Shown here one piece after another: positions 7,251 through 16,283 of a stretch of 33,029 bases of DNA (positions are counted from its first letter, which is position 1; every line of letters starts with the position of its first letter). The stretch lies in the NCBI GenBank assembly GCA_936924635.1, contig CAKZHP010000138.1, positions 1-33,029 of the forward strand, given 5' to 3'. Made by a program: the position numbers and the translations under genes. The notes beneath the pieces are model-generated. The model saw nothing but the letters and a program-made list of their open reading frames with translations, was not told where the DNA came from and ran no database searches. The stretch comes from an uncultured Propionibacteriaceae bacterium. GTDB taxonomy: Bacteria > Actinomycetota > Actinomycetes > Propionibacteriales > Propionibacteriaceae.

Positions 7251-8777
7251 GTGGCGGGAGCGATGGGAGTGCGCGGCCCGCAGCCGTACGCACCCGGAGG
7301 CCACCGGCTGACCCGCGAGCTCGTCCATGGCCTGGTCGTCCTCACCCTGACCGTCTGCCTCACGCTGTGGGTGGGGCCGAAGCCGCTCAACCTGACCGGC
7401 CAGCAGAACGGTGACCCGGACCTGTCGGCCCGGGTGCGGGCCGCGTCGGCCCGCGTCGCGGGTGTGGGCCCCGACGACCAGATCCCCGGCTTCAGGTCGC
7501 TGTCGGTGATCGAGGTCGACCGCGGCACGACGAGGTTCGCCGGCGTCGGCAACACGGGCGACGGTGATGCGCCGACGCGCGACAGCATGTACGAGCTGGC
7601 ATCCATCACGAAGCTCTTCACCGGTCTGCTGCTGGCCCATGCGGTGGCGAAGGGCGAGGTGCGGCTGCAGGCGCCGCTGGAGACGTACCTCCCCGAGCTG
7701 CGAGGCTCGCAGGCGGGGTGTGTGACGCTGGAGGAGCTGGCGACGCACCGGTCGGGCCTGCCGGCCTATGCGGACGCGGACGCGGAGCTGGCGTACGAGG
7801 TCGGCGGCCCCAGCGCCGTGGAGACGCAGAGCGTCCGCGCCCTCATCGAGGAGAGCCGCTCGCTCAGCCTGTCCGGGCGGGGGACGCACCAGTACTCCAA
7901 CCTCGGTGTGAGTCTGCTCGGGTACGCCCTGGCGCGGGCGGCCCACGAGCCGACCTGGAACTCCCTGGTGACGCGCCGGGTGCTCCGGCCGGCGGGCATG
8001 ACGGCCGTCTTCGCCGGCTCACAGGCGGACGTGCCCGCGGCGGCCGTCCCGGGCTATCGCGCGAACGGGGCCGTGGCGCCGTACACGGTGGGCACGGCGT
8101 ACCAGCCGGCGGGCACCGCGACGTTCGTCTCCGCGGCGAGCATGGGGGCCTTCTGCCGGTGGGTGCTGGGCGGGCGGGCCATCGGGCTGGACGCGCTCAC
8201 TCCCCGGCACGACGTCGAGGACGGCGACTCGATCGGCCTGGTGTGGCTCACCTCTGAGGGGAGCGCCGGGCCGTACGCCTGGCACAACGGTGCCGTGCCA
8301 GGGTTCTCGTCGATGCTCGCGGTGGACCGCAACCGGGGCAGGGCGGTCGTGGTGATGGGCAACGCGGAGAGCAGCGTGGACCAGATCGCGCTCCTGCTCC
8401 TGGACCCGCCGGCGGGGGAGCTGAGCAGCGACAAGCGGCTGCGGGACTCCGCCGCCGTGGCCGGGGTCGCGGCGATGGTCGTCGCGCTGCTCGCGGTGCT
8501 GCGGCCGCGGCGGCTTGGCTGGCAGCTCGCGCTGGGCCTGGTGGGCCACGTCTGCCTGGTGCTGCTCCTGCGTTTCGGTGAGTGGCAGGCGGCGCCGCCC
8601 TGGGTGTGGGCCACCGCCGCGGCCGCGGTCTTCTGGGCCGGCGTGGCCTCAGGTGACCGGGGGCGGGCCGGGCCGGGCAGGGGTGCGCCGCCGCCGGGAT
8701 TCACCGCGCTGCGTGCCGCGCTCTCCCTGCTGCTGTTCTCCTGCGTGTACGGCATGGCGGTCTGGCTGTCCGGCTAG
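7251..8777 (+). CDS. Membrane-anchored serine hydrolase (class C beta-lactamase/PBP-like)
   Basis: A 508-residue protein. An N-terminal membrane segment (about 27-42) exports the catalytic domain. The active-site triad of the class C beta-lactamase/esterase family is complete: SITK (S118, K121), YSN (Y215-N217) and HNG (H345-G347), the last in the KTG-box position. The C-terminal ~120 residues hold three or four transmembrane segments (about 450-468, 475-492, 505-508 region), an arrangement seen in actinobacterial members of this family. Likely activities are D-alanyl peptide or ester hydrolysis at the cell surface; true beta-lactamase activity cannot be inferred. GTG 7251 is chosen for GGAGG five bases upstream; an in-frame ATG at 7263 is a weaker alternative. 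Confidence 0.85.
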   Translation: MAGAMGVRGPQPYAPGGHRLTRELVHGLVVLTLTVCLTLWVGPKPLNLTGQQNGDPDLSARVRAASARVAGVGPDDQIPGFRSLSVIEVDRGTTRFAGVGNTGDGDAPTRDSMYELASITKLFTGLLLAHAVAKGEVRLQAPLETYLPELRGSQAGCVTLEELATHRSGLPAYADADAELAYEVGGPSAVETQSVRALIEESRSLSLSGRGTHQYSNLGVSLLGYALARAAHEPTWNSLVTRRVLRPAGMTAVFAGSQADVPAAAVPGYRANGAVAPYTVGTAYQPAGTATFVSAASMGAFCRWVLGGRAIGLDALTPRHDVEDGDSIGLVWLTSEGSAGPYAWHNGAVPGFSSMLAVDRNRGRAVVVMGNAESSVDQIALLLLDPPAGELSSDKRLRDSAAVAGVAAMVVALLAVLRPRRLGWQLALGLVGHVCLVLLLRFGEWQAAPPWVWATAAAAVFWAGVASGDRGRAGPGRGAPPPGFTALRAALSLLLFSCVYGMAVWLSG

Positions 8778-8922
8778 GCCGCTCTCCTCGCCATCCGGTG
8801 ACGGCGCGCACGACGGGCCGGGTTGTGCGGCTCCCGTACGGCGCCCTGACGGCGTCGTACGCGACCGGTCGCCCGCTGTCGGGAGAGGCACCCTGGCAGG
8901 ACGGGCACGCCGGGGAGGGCAC

Positions 8923-8928
8923 TAAGAT
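8923..8928 (+). promoter_or_regulatory. -10 box of the ettA promoter
   Basis: TAAGAT is a near-consensus sigma-A -10. It implies a leader of about 65 nt before ATG 9002, which carries GAGGAG at 8986-8991. No good -35 is visible at 17 bp. Confidence 0.5.
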
Positions 8929-9001
8929 GACCAGCGGTCCGGCCGCCGGCGTCACCCGCTGCGGTCCCTCACCACCCACAGACGCGAGGAGCTGAGTCAC
9001 C

Positions 9002-10681
<1,680 letters not shown>

Positions 10682-10685
10682 CGTC

Positions 10686-11078
10686 ATGGGCTTCTGGAAC
10701 CGCTTGCTCGGCAAGGACGAGGCCGACGACGACACCCCGGTGCCCGACAAGGTGCTGAACGACGGCGTACGCCGTCAGCAGCTCACCGAGCTGGAGCAGG
10801 CTCTGCAGTCGCTGGTGGACGCGATGGAAGGTGCTGGCGACCGGATGGAGAACCCGGGCTGGCGGGGGCGTGCGCGCGACTACTCGTACGCACTGGGTGG
10901 CACCCGGATGCTGCTGCGGCAGCCCCGGCTCACCAAGGAGCCGTTGTTCGAGCTGATCACCACGATCCGCCCGCTCTACCGAGGTGAGGCCCCGGCCGAG
11001 TATGCCGAGCTCGCGCCGGCGAACGACCGGCTGGTGGGGGCGCTGGCCGCCCTGGAGGAGCCGGCACCGGGGGAGTAG
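10686..11078 (+). CDS. Conserved hypothetical protein encoded with ettA
   Basis: A 130-residue soluble, mostly helical and acidic protein with no family I can name. It begins MGFWNRLLGKDEADDD, a short amphipathic start followed by an acidic patch, then helices rich in leucine and glutamine (RRQQLTELEQALQSLVDAMEGAGDRM) and a central arginine/tyrosine segment (WRGRARDYSYALGGTRMLLRQPRL). It lies four bases after ettA in the same direction, so co-transcription is near certain, and a role linked to ribosomes or energy sensing would be speculation. Codon use matches the neighbours. It is clearly a real gene by GC3 pattern and spacing. Confidence 0.75.
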   Translation: MGFWNRLLGKDEADDDTPVPDKVLNDGVRRQQLTELEQALQSLVDAMEGAGDRMENPGWRGRARDYSYALGGTRMLLRQPRLTKEPLFELITTIRPLYRGEAPAEYAELAPANDRLVGALAALEEPAPGE

Positions 11079-11095
11079 ACGTTCGTCCAGTGAGA

Positions 11096-11107
11096 CGAGA
11101 CGTCTCG
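11096..11107. promoter_or_regulatory. Perfect 12-bp palindrome, possible operator
   Basis: CGAGACGTCTCG is fully self-complementary and lies 40 bp before the methyltransferase start. It could be a regulator site or, with no loop, a cruciform-prone sequence; it is too compact to be a terminator. Confidence 0.3.
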
Positions 11108-11147
11108 CGGGTTGGATGCACTCCCAGCCCGGAGGCAGGCTGCCGGT

Positions 11148-11936
11148 GTGAGCGACTACCTGCACGGGTACCACCAGAGCGTCCTCGGCGGGCACCGGAA
11201 CCGGACCGCCGCCAACTCGGCGCCTCATCTGCTGCCGCACCTGCGCCCCGGGCAGCGCCTCCTCGACGTGGGTGCCGGGGCCGGCACGATCACCTGCGAC
11301 CTGGCGGCCGCCGTGGCCCCCGGCGAGGTGGTCGCCATGGAGGTCTCCGAGCAGGCCCTGGAGCTCTCACTGGCGGAGGCCGCCCGTCGTGGCATCCCCC
11401 TCACCGGTGCCGTCGGTGACGTGCACGCACTGCCCTTCGACGACGACGGCTTCGACGTCGCCCACGCCCACCAGGTGCTGCAGCACGTCAGCGACCCGGT
11501 CGCCGCGCTGCGCGAGATGGCACGGGTCGTACGCCCCGGCGGGGTGGTGGCCGTCCGCGAGTCGGACTACGGCATGTTCGCGTGGCACCCGGCGTCGGCG
11601 GGCCTGGAGGAGTGGAACGACCTCTACCACCGGGCCGCACGGGCGCTGGGGGCCGAGCCGGATGCAGGCCGGCACCTCGCGGCCTGGGCTGCTGCGGCTG
11701 GGCTGCAGGCGACGTTCAGCGGCACCACCTGGGCGTACGCGGGGGCGCAGGCGACCGACTGGGCCGAGATGTGGGTGCAGCGCGTGACCGAGTCGGGCTT
11801 CGCCGCCACGGCACGTACGGTCGGCGCCACCGACGCCGACCTGGCACGGCTCTCGGAGGCCTGGCACGCCTGGGGCGCCCAGCCGTCGGCGTTCATGCTG
11901 GTGCCGTCCATCGAGATGGTGGCCATGGTGGTCTGA
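11148..11936 (+). CDS. SAM-dependent methyltransferase (class I, UbiE-like)
   Basis: A 262-residue protein. Motif I is LLDVGAGAGT (about 38-47), followed by an acidic strand end (VVAMEVSEQAL), the post-I segment GDVHALPFDDDGFDV and motif III-like RPGGVVAVRESDYG. These identify a Rossmann-fold class I methyltransferase of the Methyltransf_11/25 type. The substrate is not deducible; the C-terminal ~110 residues form the variable substrate domain. I place the start at GTG 11148 (SDYLHGYHQ), where family similarity begins; a TTG at 11112 would add 12 residues. The best Shine-Dalgarno (GGAGG, 11131-11135) is 12 nt away, so the start is not firm. It stands alone, with no obvious operon partner. Confidence 0.85.
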   Translation: MSDYLHGYHQSVLGGHRNRTAANSAPHLLPHLRPGQRLLDVGAGAGTITCDLAAAVAPGEVVAMEVSEQALELSLAEAARRGIPLTGAVGDVHALPFDDDGFDVAHAHQVLQHVSDPVAALREMARVVRPGGVVAVRESDYGMFAWHPASAGLEEWNDLYHRAARALGAEPDAGRHLAAWAAAAGLQATFSGTTWAYAGAQATDWAEMWVQRVTESGFAATARTVGATDADLARLSEAWHAWGAQPSAFMLVPSIEMVAMVV

Positions 11937-11948
11937 CGCCCACCGGGT

Positions 11949-11954
11949 TAGCGT
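11949..11954 (+). promoter_or_regulatory. Candidate -10 box for the aldo/keto reductase gene
   Basis: TAGCGT fits TAnnnT and would start transcription near 11961, about 27 nt before ATG 11988. Confidence 0.35.
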
Positions 11955-11987
11955 GGGGTGACCTCAGCGCCTACGTCAGGAACGCTC

Positions 11988-12836
11988 ATGCAGAACGTGA
12001 CCCTCAACAACGGCGTCGAGATGCCCATCGTGGGCTTCGGCGTGTACCAGATCCCCGCCGAGGAGACCGAGCAGGCCGTCACCGACGCGCTCGCCGCCGG
12101 CTACCGGCACTTCGACACCGCGGCCGGCTACGGCAACGAGGAGGGCCTCGGCAAGGCCGTCGCCGCCAGCGGCATCCCCCGCGACGAGCTGTTCATCACC
12201 ACGAAGCTGTGGGTGCAGGACGCCCCGGCGGAGGAGAACACCCGTCGCGCCTTCGAGACCTCGATGGAGAGGCTCGGCCTCGACACGCTCGACCTCTACC
12301 TGATCCACCAGCCGTTCGGCGACGTGTACGGGCAGTGGCGGGCCATGGAGAAGCTGCTCGCCGACGGCCGCGTCCGGGCCATCGGGGTCTCCAACTTCAT
12401 GCCCGACCGTCTCATCGACCTGATCATGAACAACGAGGTCATCCCCGCGGTCAACCAGGTGGAGACGCACCCCTTCTACCAGCGCGTCGAGGACCAGGCG
12501 TTCATGGCCGAGCACGGGGTGCAGATCGAGTCCTGGGGCCCGCTCGCCGAGGGCAAGAACAACCTGTTCAGCCACCCGGTGCTCACCGAGATCGGCCAGG
12601 CGCACGACGTGTCGGCGGCGCAGGTGGTGCTGCGCTGGCTGGTGCAGCGCGGGGTGGTGGTGATCCCCAAGTCCGTACGGCCGGAGCGCATGGCCGAGAA
12701 CATCGACCTGTTCGACTTCCAGCTCACCGACGAGGACGTGGACCGCATCGCCGCCCTCGACACCGGCGAGTCGCTGTTCTTCAGCCACCGCGACCCGGAG
12801 TGGGTGCACAAGCTCGGCGGCAACCGGGTCGACTGA
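11988..12836 (+). CDS. Aldo/keto reductase
   Basis: A 282-residue (alpha/beta)8 NADPH-dependent oxidoreductase. The catalytic tetrad is complete: D43 (HFDTAAGYGNE), Y48, K73 (TTKLW) and H107 (YLIHQPF). The cofactor-binding region is VIPKSVRPERMAENI near residue 227. Length and motifs match the AKR5-like 2,5-diketo-D-gluconate reductase/general aldehyde reductase group common in bacteria. The physiological substrate cannot be read from sequence. The ATG at 11988 is preceded by a weak AGGAA; a longer in-frame start at 11958 would overlap the promoter and is less likely. It is monocistronic. Confidence 0.93.
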   Translation: MQNVTLNNGVEMPIVGFGVYQIPAEETEQAVTDALAAGYRHFDTAAGYGNEEGLGKAVAASGIPRDELFITTKLWVQDAPAEENTRRAFETSMERLGLDTLDLYLIHQPFGDVYGQWRAMEKLLADGRVRAIGVSNFMPDRLIDLIMNNEVIPAVNQVETHPFYQRVEDQAFMAEHGVQIESWGPLAEGKNNLFSHPVLTEIGQAHDVSAAQVVLRWLVQRGVVVIPKSVRPERMAENIDLFDFQLTDEDVDRIAALDTGESLFFSHRDPEWVHKLGGNRVD

Positions 12837-12889
12837 CCCGGATCCACCTGTACGGCGCGACCTGCATCTTCTGGTCGCTGGCGGCGCAT

Positions 12890-12926
12890 GTGCCAGATAT
12901 GGCACGCGGCGCCGGTACGTGCCAGA
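12890..12926. promoter_or_regulatory. Palindromic operator candidate with a third half-site
   Basis: GTGCCA-GATA-TGGCAC (12890-12905) is a perfect inverted repeat with a 4-bp centre. GTGCCAGA recurs at 12919-12926, giving a third half-site. The cluster ends 39 bp before the -10 of the YdeP-type gene, the classical position for an activator or a repressor. As an RNA the repeat could also form a short hairpin after the reductase gene. Confidence 0.45.
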
Positions 12927-12964
12927 GGATGTAGGTGCCGTGGCCTTGGCGGGTGGCTCGGGAG

Positions 12965-12970
12965 TACGGT
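12965..12970 (+). promoter_or_regulatory. -10 box of a leaderless promoter (YdeP-type gene)
   Basis: TACGGT is followed by 6 nt and then ATG 12977, so the transcript would begin at or within a base of the start codon. No Shine-Dalgarno is present. Confidence 0.5.
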
Positions 12971-12976
12971 CGCCCC

Positions 12977-15292
12977 ATGGCCAGGCGGGCACCTCAGGAC
13001 GACCAGGGCGACACCGACCTCACGATCGGGGAGCCCAAGGGCTGGGGCGCGGGCGTGCCCGGCGTCGTACGCGCCCTGCGCGTGTCCAACGACCAGATGG
13101 GCGTGGGGCGGTCGCTGGCCCTGCTCCCGGTGCTCAACAAGCCTGGCGGCCCCGACTGCCCCGGCTGCGCCTGGCCCGACCCTGAGAAGCCGCACATCGC
13201 CGAGTTCTGCGAGAACGGCGCCAAGGCCGTCGCCGAGGAGGCCACGCTCCGCCGCGTCACGCCTGGGTTCTTCGCCGCTCACAGCGTCGCCGACCTCGCC
13301 GAGCGCTCCGACCACTGGCTCGGCCAGCAGGGGCGGCTGACCGAGCCGATGATCCGGCGCGAGGGCGCGACGCACTACGAGCCGGTCTCCTGGGACGAGG
13401 CGCTCGACCTGGTCGCCGCCGAGCTGCGCGCGCTCGACAGCCCCGACGAGGCGATCTTCTACACCAGCGGCCGTACGTCGAACGAGGCGGCCTACCTCTA
13501 CCAGCTGTTCGTGCGGGCGTACGGGACCAACAACCTGCCCGACTGCTCCAACATGTGCCACGAGTCCAGCGGGTCGGCGCTCGGGCAGACCATCGGCATC
13601 GGCAAGGGCACCGTCACGCTCACCGACGTGGAGACCAGCGACCTCGTGATCATCGCGGGCCAGAACCCGGGCACCAACCACCCCCGCATGCTCGGCAGCC
13701 TGGAGAAGGTCAAGGACAACGGCGGCAGGATCATCGCCGTCAACCCGCTCGTCGAGGCCGGCCTGACCGGCTTCCGCAACCCCCAGACCGTACGCGGCGT
13801 GCTGCGCAGCGGCACCGCGCTCGCCGACACGTACGTGCAGATCCGCCTCAACGGCGACCTCGCGTTCTTCGCCGGCCTCAACAAGCTGCTGCTGGAGGCC
13901 GATCGCCAGGGGCGCCCCGCGCTCGACCACGCCTTCATCGCGGAGCACACCGACGGGTACGAGGCCCTGGCGGCCCACCTGGACGCGCTCGACTGGGCCG
14001 ACATCGACCGCGGCACCGGCATCTCTCGAGCCGAGCTGGAGGCCGTCGCCGAGCAGGTGATGAGCTCGCGATCCATCGTGGTCTGCTGGGCCATGGGGCT
14101 CACGCAGCACAAGAACTCGGTGCCCACGATCCGCGAGATCGTGAACTTCCTGCTGCTGCGCGGCAACATCGGCCGTCCGGGCGCCGGCGCCTGCCCGGTG
14201 CGTGGCCACTCCAACGTGCAGGGTGACCGCACCGTGGGCATCAACGAGCGGCCGCCCGCGTGGTTCACCACCGCGCTCCAGGAGCGCTACGGCCCGATGC
14301 CGCAGCACCACGGGTACGACGTCGTGGCCGCGATCCGCGCACTGCGCGACCACAGGGCGCACGTGTTCATGGCGGTGGGCGGCAACTTCGTCCGCGCCAC
14401 GCCCGACAGCCGCGCCACCGAGGCCGCGCTGCGCAACGCGCGCCTCACGGTGCAGGTCTCCACGAAGCTGAACGGCTCCCACGCGGTCACGGGCCGGCAG
14501 GCGCTGATCCTGCCCACCCTGGGGCGTACGGAGCTCGACCGCACCGGCGGCGCCGACCAGGTGGTCACCGTGGAGGACTCCATGGGGATGGTCCACGCCA
14601 GTCGCGGGCGGCTCCGGCCGGCGTCACCCCACCTGCGCTCCGAGGTGGCGATCGTGGCCGACCTCGCCCGCCGTACGCTGCCGGACTCGCCCATCGACTG
14701 GGAGCGGCTGGGAAGGGACTACGCCGCGGTCCGGGGCGAGATCGAGGCGGTGATCCCGGGTTTCGAGGCGTACGAGGAGCGGATCACCGCTCCCGGTGGC
14801 TTCGCGTTGCCCAACCCGCCGCGCGACAGCCGCACCTTCCCGACCGCCACCGGCAAGGCCCGGTTCACGGTCAACGAGCTGGTGGTGCTGGAGTGCCCGC
14901 CCGGCCGCCTGCTGCTGCAGACGATCCGCAGCCACGACCAGTTCAACACCACCGTGTACGGGATGGACGACGTGTACCGGGGCATCCGTGACGGGCGGCG
15001 CGTCGTGTTCGTCAACGCGTCCGACCGCGAGCAGCTCGGCATCGACGAGGGCGCGGTCGTCGACCTGGTGTCGGAGTGGCCCACGCCCGACGGTGTGGAG
15101 GAGCGGCGCGCGCCCGCGTTCAGGGTGGTCGACTACGCCACCGCGCGCGGCTGCTGCGCCGCGTACTTCCCGGAGACCAACGTGCTGGTGCCGCTCGACT
15201 CCACGGCCGACGAGTCGGGCACGCCGACCTCGAAGTCGGTCGTGGTGCGCCTGGAGCCGGCCGACCCCGACGCCGTCCGGCCGGTGCGCTGA
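12977..15292 (+). CDS. FdhF/YdeP family molybdopterin oxidoreductase
   Basis: A 771-residue protein of the formate-dehydrogenase-H-like YdeP branch. The N-terminus has the reduced cysteine pattern of YdeP (DCPGCAWPDP then EFCENGAKA) rather than a full ferredoxin-type [4Fe-4S] motif. The molybdopterin domain follows, including YTSGRTSNEAAYLYQLF, NNLPDCSNMCHESS and GQNPGTNHPRM, and the C-terminal dinucleotide-binding domain has LQTIRSHDQFNTTVYGMDD. It should bind bis-MGD molybdenum and act in the cytoplasm; no Tat signal is seen. YdeP is linked to acid resistance in E. coli, but its substrate is not settled and formate oxidation should not be assumed. The start comes from the leaderless promoter. 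Its stop overlaps the fdhD start. Confidence 0.92.
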   Translation: MARRAPQDDQGDTDLTIGEPKGWGAGVPGVVRALRVSNDQMGVGRSLALLPVLNKPGGPDCPGCAWPDPEKPHIAEFCENGAKAVAEEATLRRVTPGFFAAHSVADLAERSDHWLGQQGRLTEPMIRREGATHYEPVSWDEALDLVAAELRALDSPDEAIFYTSGRTSNEAAYLYQLFVRAYGTNNLPDCSNMCHESSGSALGQTIGIGKGTVTLTDVETSDLVIIAGQNPGTNHPRMLGSLEKVKDNGGRIIAVNPLVEAGLTGFRNPQTVRGVLRSGTALADTYVQIRLNGDLAFFAGLNKLLLEADRQGRPALDHAFIAEHTDGYEALAAHLDALDWADIDRGTGISRAELEAVAEQVMSSRSIVVCWAMGLTQHKNSVPTIREIVNFLLLRGNIGRPGAGACPVRGHSNVQGDRTVGINERPPAWFTTALQERYGPMPQHHGYDVVAAIRALRDHRAHVFMAVGGNFVRATPDSRATEAALRNARLTVQVSTKLNGSHAVTGRQALILPTLGRTELDRTGGADQVVTVEDSMGMVHASRGRLRPASPHLRSEVAIVADLARRTLPDSPIDWERLGRDYAAVRGEIEAVIPGFEAYEERITAPGGFALPNPPRDSRTFPTATGKARFTVNELVVLECPPGRLLLQTIRSHDQFNTTVYGMDDVYRGIRDGRRVVFVNASDREQLGIDEGAVVDLVSEWPTPDGVEERRAPAFRVVDYATARGCCAAYFPETNVLVPLDSTADESGTPTSKSVVVRLEPADPDAVRPVR

Positions 15293-16125
15293 TGGGTCGC
15301 GTCACGCAGCGGCGGCGGGTCGTACGCATCGACGCGGCCGGCGTCCGCACGTCCGGGCCCGACTCGCTCGCGGTCGAGGAGCCGCTGGAGATCCGGGTCG
15401 CCGGGTCCTCGTACGCGGTCGCCATGCGCACCCCCGGTCACGACATCGAGCTCGCCCACGGCTTCCTGCACGCCGAGGGGGTGATCGGCGGTCGCGACGA
15501 CGTGCTCACGGCCCGCTACTGCGCCGGTGCCGTGACGAACGCCGGCACGCGAGAACGGCAGAACACGTACAACGTGCTCGACATCGCGCTCGCCCCCGGC
15601 GTGCCGACACCCGACGAGCGCCGGTCGCGGTCGATGTCCAGCGCCTGCGGCACCTGCGGCACCGCGACCATCGAGGCGCTGGCGCTGAGCGGGCGCCACG
15701 ACCTGCGCGCCGACACCACGACTGTCGAGGCACGGGTGCTGGCCTCCCTGCCCGACCGGTTGCGCGAGCAGCAGGCGGTCTTCGCCAAGACCGGCGGCCT
15801 GCACGCGGCGGGGCTGTTCACCGCGGCGGGGGAGCCGCTGTGCGCGCGGGAGGACGTGGGCCGGCACAACGCTGTCGACAAGGTCGTCGGCTGGGCGTTG
15901 CTGGAGGCCCGCGACCTCACCGGCACCGTGCTGCAGGTCAGCGGACGAGCCTCGTTCGAGCTCGTGCAGAAGGCGTACCTCGCCGGGATCCCGGTGCTGT
16001 CGGCGGTCTCGGCCCCCAGCTCGCTCGCGGCGGAGACCGCCGACGAGGTCGGGCTGACACTGGCCGGGTTCGTGCGCCACGGCGGTCTCGCCCTGTACGC
16101 GCACGACGGCCGCGTACGGGTCTGA
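15292..16125 (+). CDS. fdhD: Formate dehydrogenase accessory sulfurtransferase FdhD
   Basis: A 277-residue protein that carries sulfur from a cysteine desulfurase to the molybdenum cofactor of formate-dehydrogenase-type enzymes. The catalytic CxxC is present (C119, C122 in SSACGTCGTATIEAL), as are the conserved EEPLEIRVAG, RTPGHDIELAHGFLHAEG, FAKTGGLHAAGLF and EDVGRHNAVDKVVGWAL blocks. The ATG shares one base with the stop of the YdeP-type gene (TGATG), so the enzyme and its maturation factor are made together. This coupling supports the assignment of the upstream gene as a sulfido-ligand molybdoenzyme. Confidence 0.96.
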   Translation: MGRVTQRRRVVRIDAAGVRTSGPDSLAVEEPLEIRVAGSSYAVAMRTPGHDIELAHGFLHAEGVIGGRDDVLTARYCAGAVTNAGTRERQNTYNVLDIALAPGVPTPDERRSRSMSSACGTCGTATIEALALSGRHDLRADTTTVEARVLASLPDRLREQQAVFAKTGGLHAAGLFTAAGEPLCAREDVGRHNAVDKVVGWALLEARDLTGTVLQVSGRASFELVQKAYLAGIPVLSAVSAPSSLAAETADEVGLTLAGFVRHGGLALYAHDGRVRV

Positions 16126-16174
16126 GCCCGCTCATCTGAGGGCCGGACGGAGCCCGAACCGCAAGCGCCGGCGG

Positions 16175-16206
16175 GGGCATCCGCCTGCTGACAAGCGGAG
16201 ACGCCC
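16175..16206 (+). terminator. Imperfect hairpin downstream of fdhD
   Basis: GGGC (16175-16178) and TCCGC (16180-16184) pair with GCGGA (16195-16199) and GCCC (16203-16206) around a 10-nt loop with small internal asymmetry. It lies about 50 nt after the fdhD stop and before the next promoter. No T-tract follows. Confidence 0.35.
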
Positions 16207-16252
16207 GGGCTGGCCACCCGCGGGGTGAGAGTTCTCGGAGCCGCGCCACCAA

Positions 16253-16270
16253 ACTTACGGTTCCGTAGGT
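16253..16270. promoter_or_regulatory. Palindromic operator of the desaturase operon
   Basis: ACTTACGGTTCCGTAGGT has perfect core arms TACGG/CCGTA around TT, extended by matching AC/GT ends (one mismatch pair). It ends at the base before the -10 hexamer and so fills the spacer between -35 and -10. A bound repressor would block RNA polymerase. Size and shape suit a TetR-family dimer, the class that controls several bacterial desaturase operons; the regulator is not in this window. Confidence 0.6.
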
Positions 16271-16276
16271 TAGGGT
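16271..16276 (+). promoter_or_regulatory. -10 box of the leaderless desaturase operon promoter
   Basis: TAGGGT ends 7 nt before ATG 16284, placing the transcription start at the start codon. No Shine-Dalgarno precedes this ATG. Confidence 0.6.
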
Positions 16277-16283
16277 GCCCTTA

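Noticed and set aside
12476..14596. A 706-codon frame antisense to the aldo/keto reductase and YdeP-type genes
   Set aside because: It spans two clear genes and their promoter on the other strand; composition is that of a shadow frame.
12977..15292. Annotation as a formate dehydrogenase
   Set aside because: The N-terminal cysteine pattern and overall similarity are those of YdeP-type proteins, whose substrate is not established; the fdhD neighbour shows only the type of cofactor sulfuration.
16126..16252. Riboswitch or structured RNA before the desaturase operon
   Set aside because: The predicted promoter starts transcription at 16284, downstream of this stretch, and the hairpin is more simply a terminator for fdhD.
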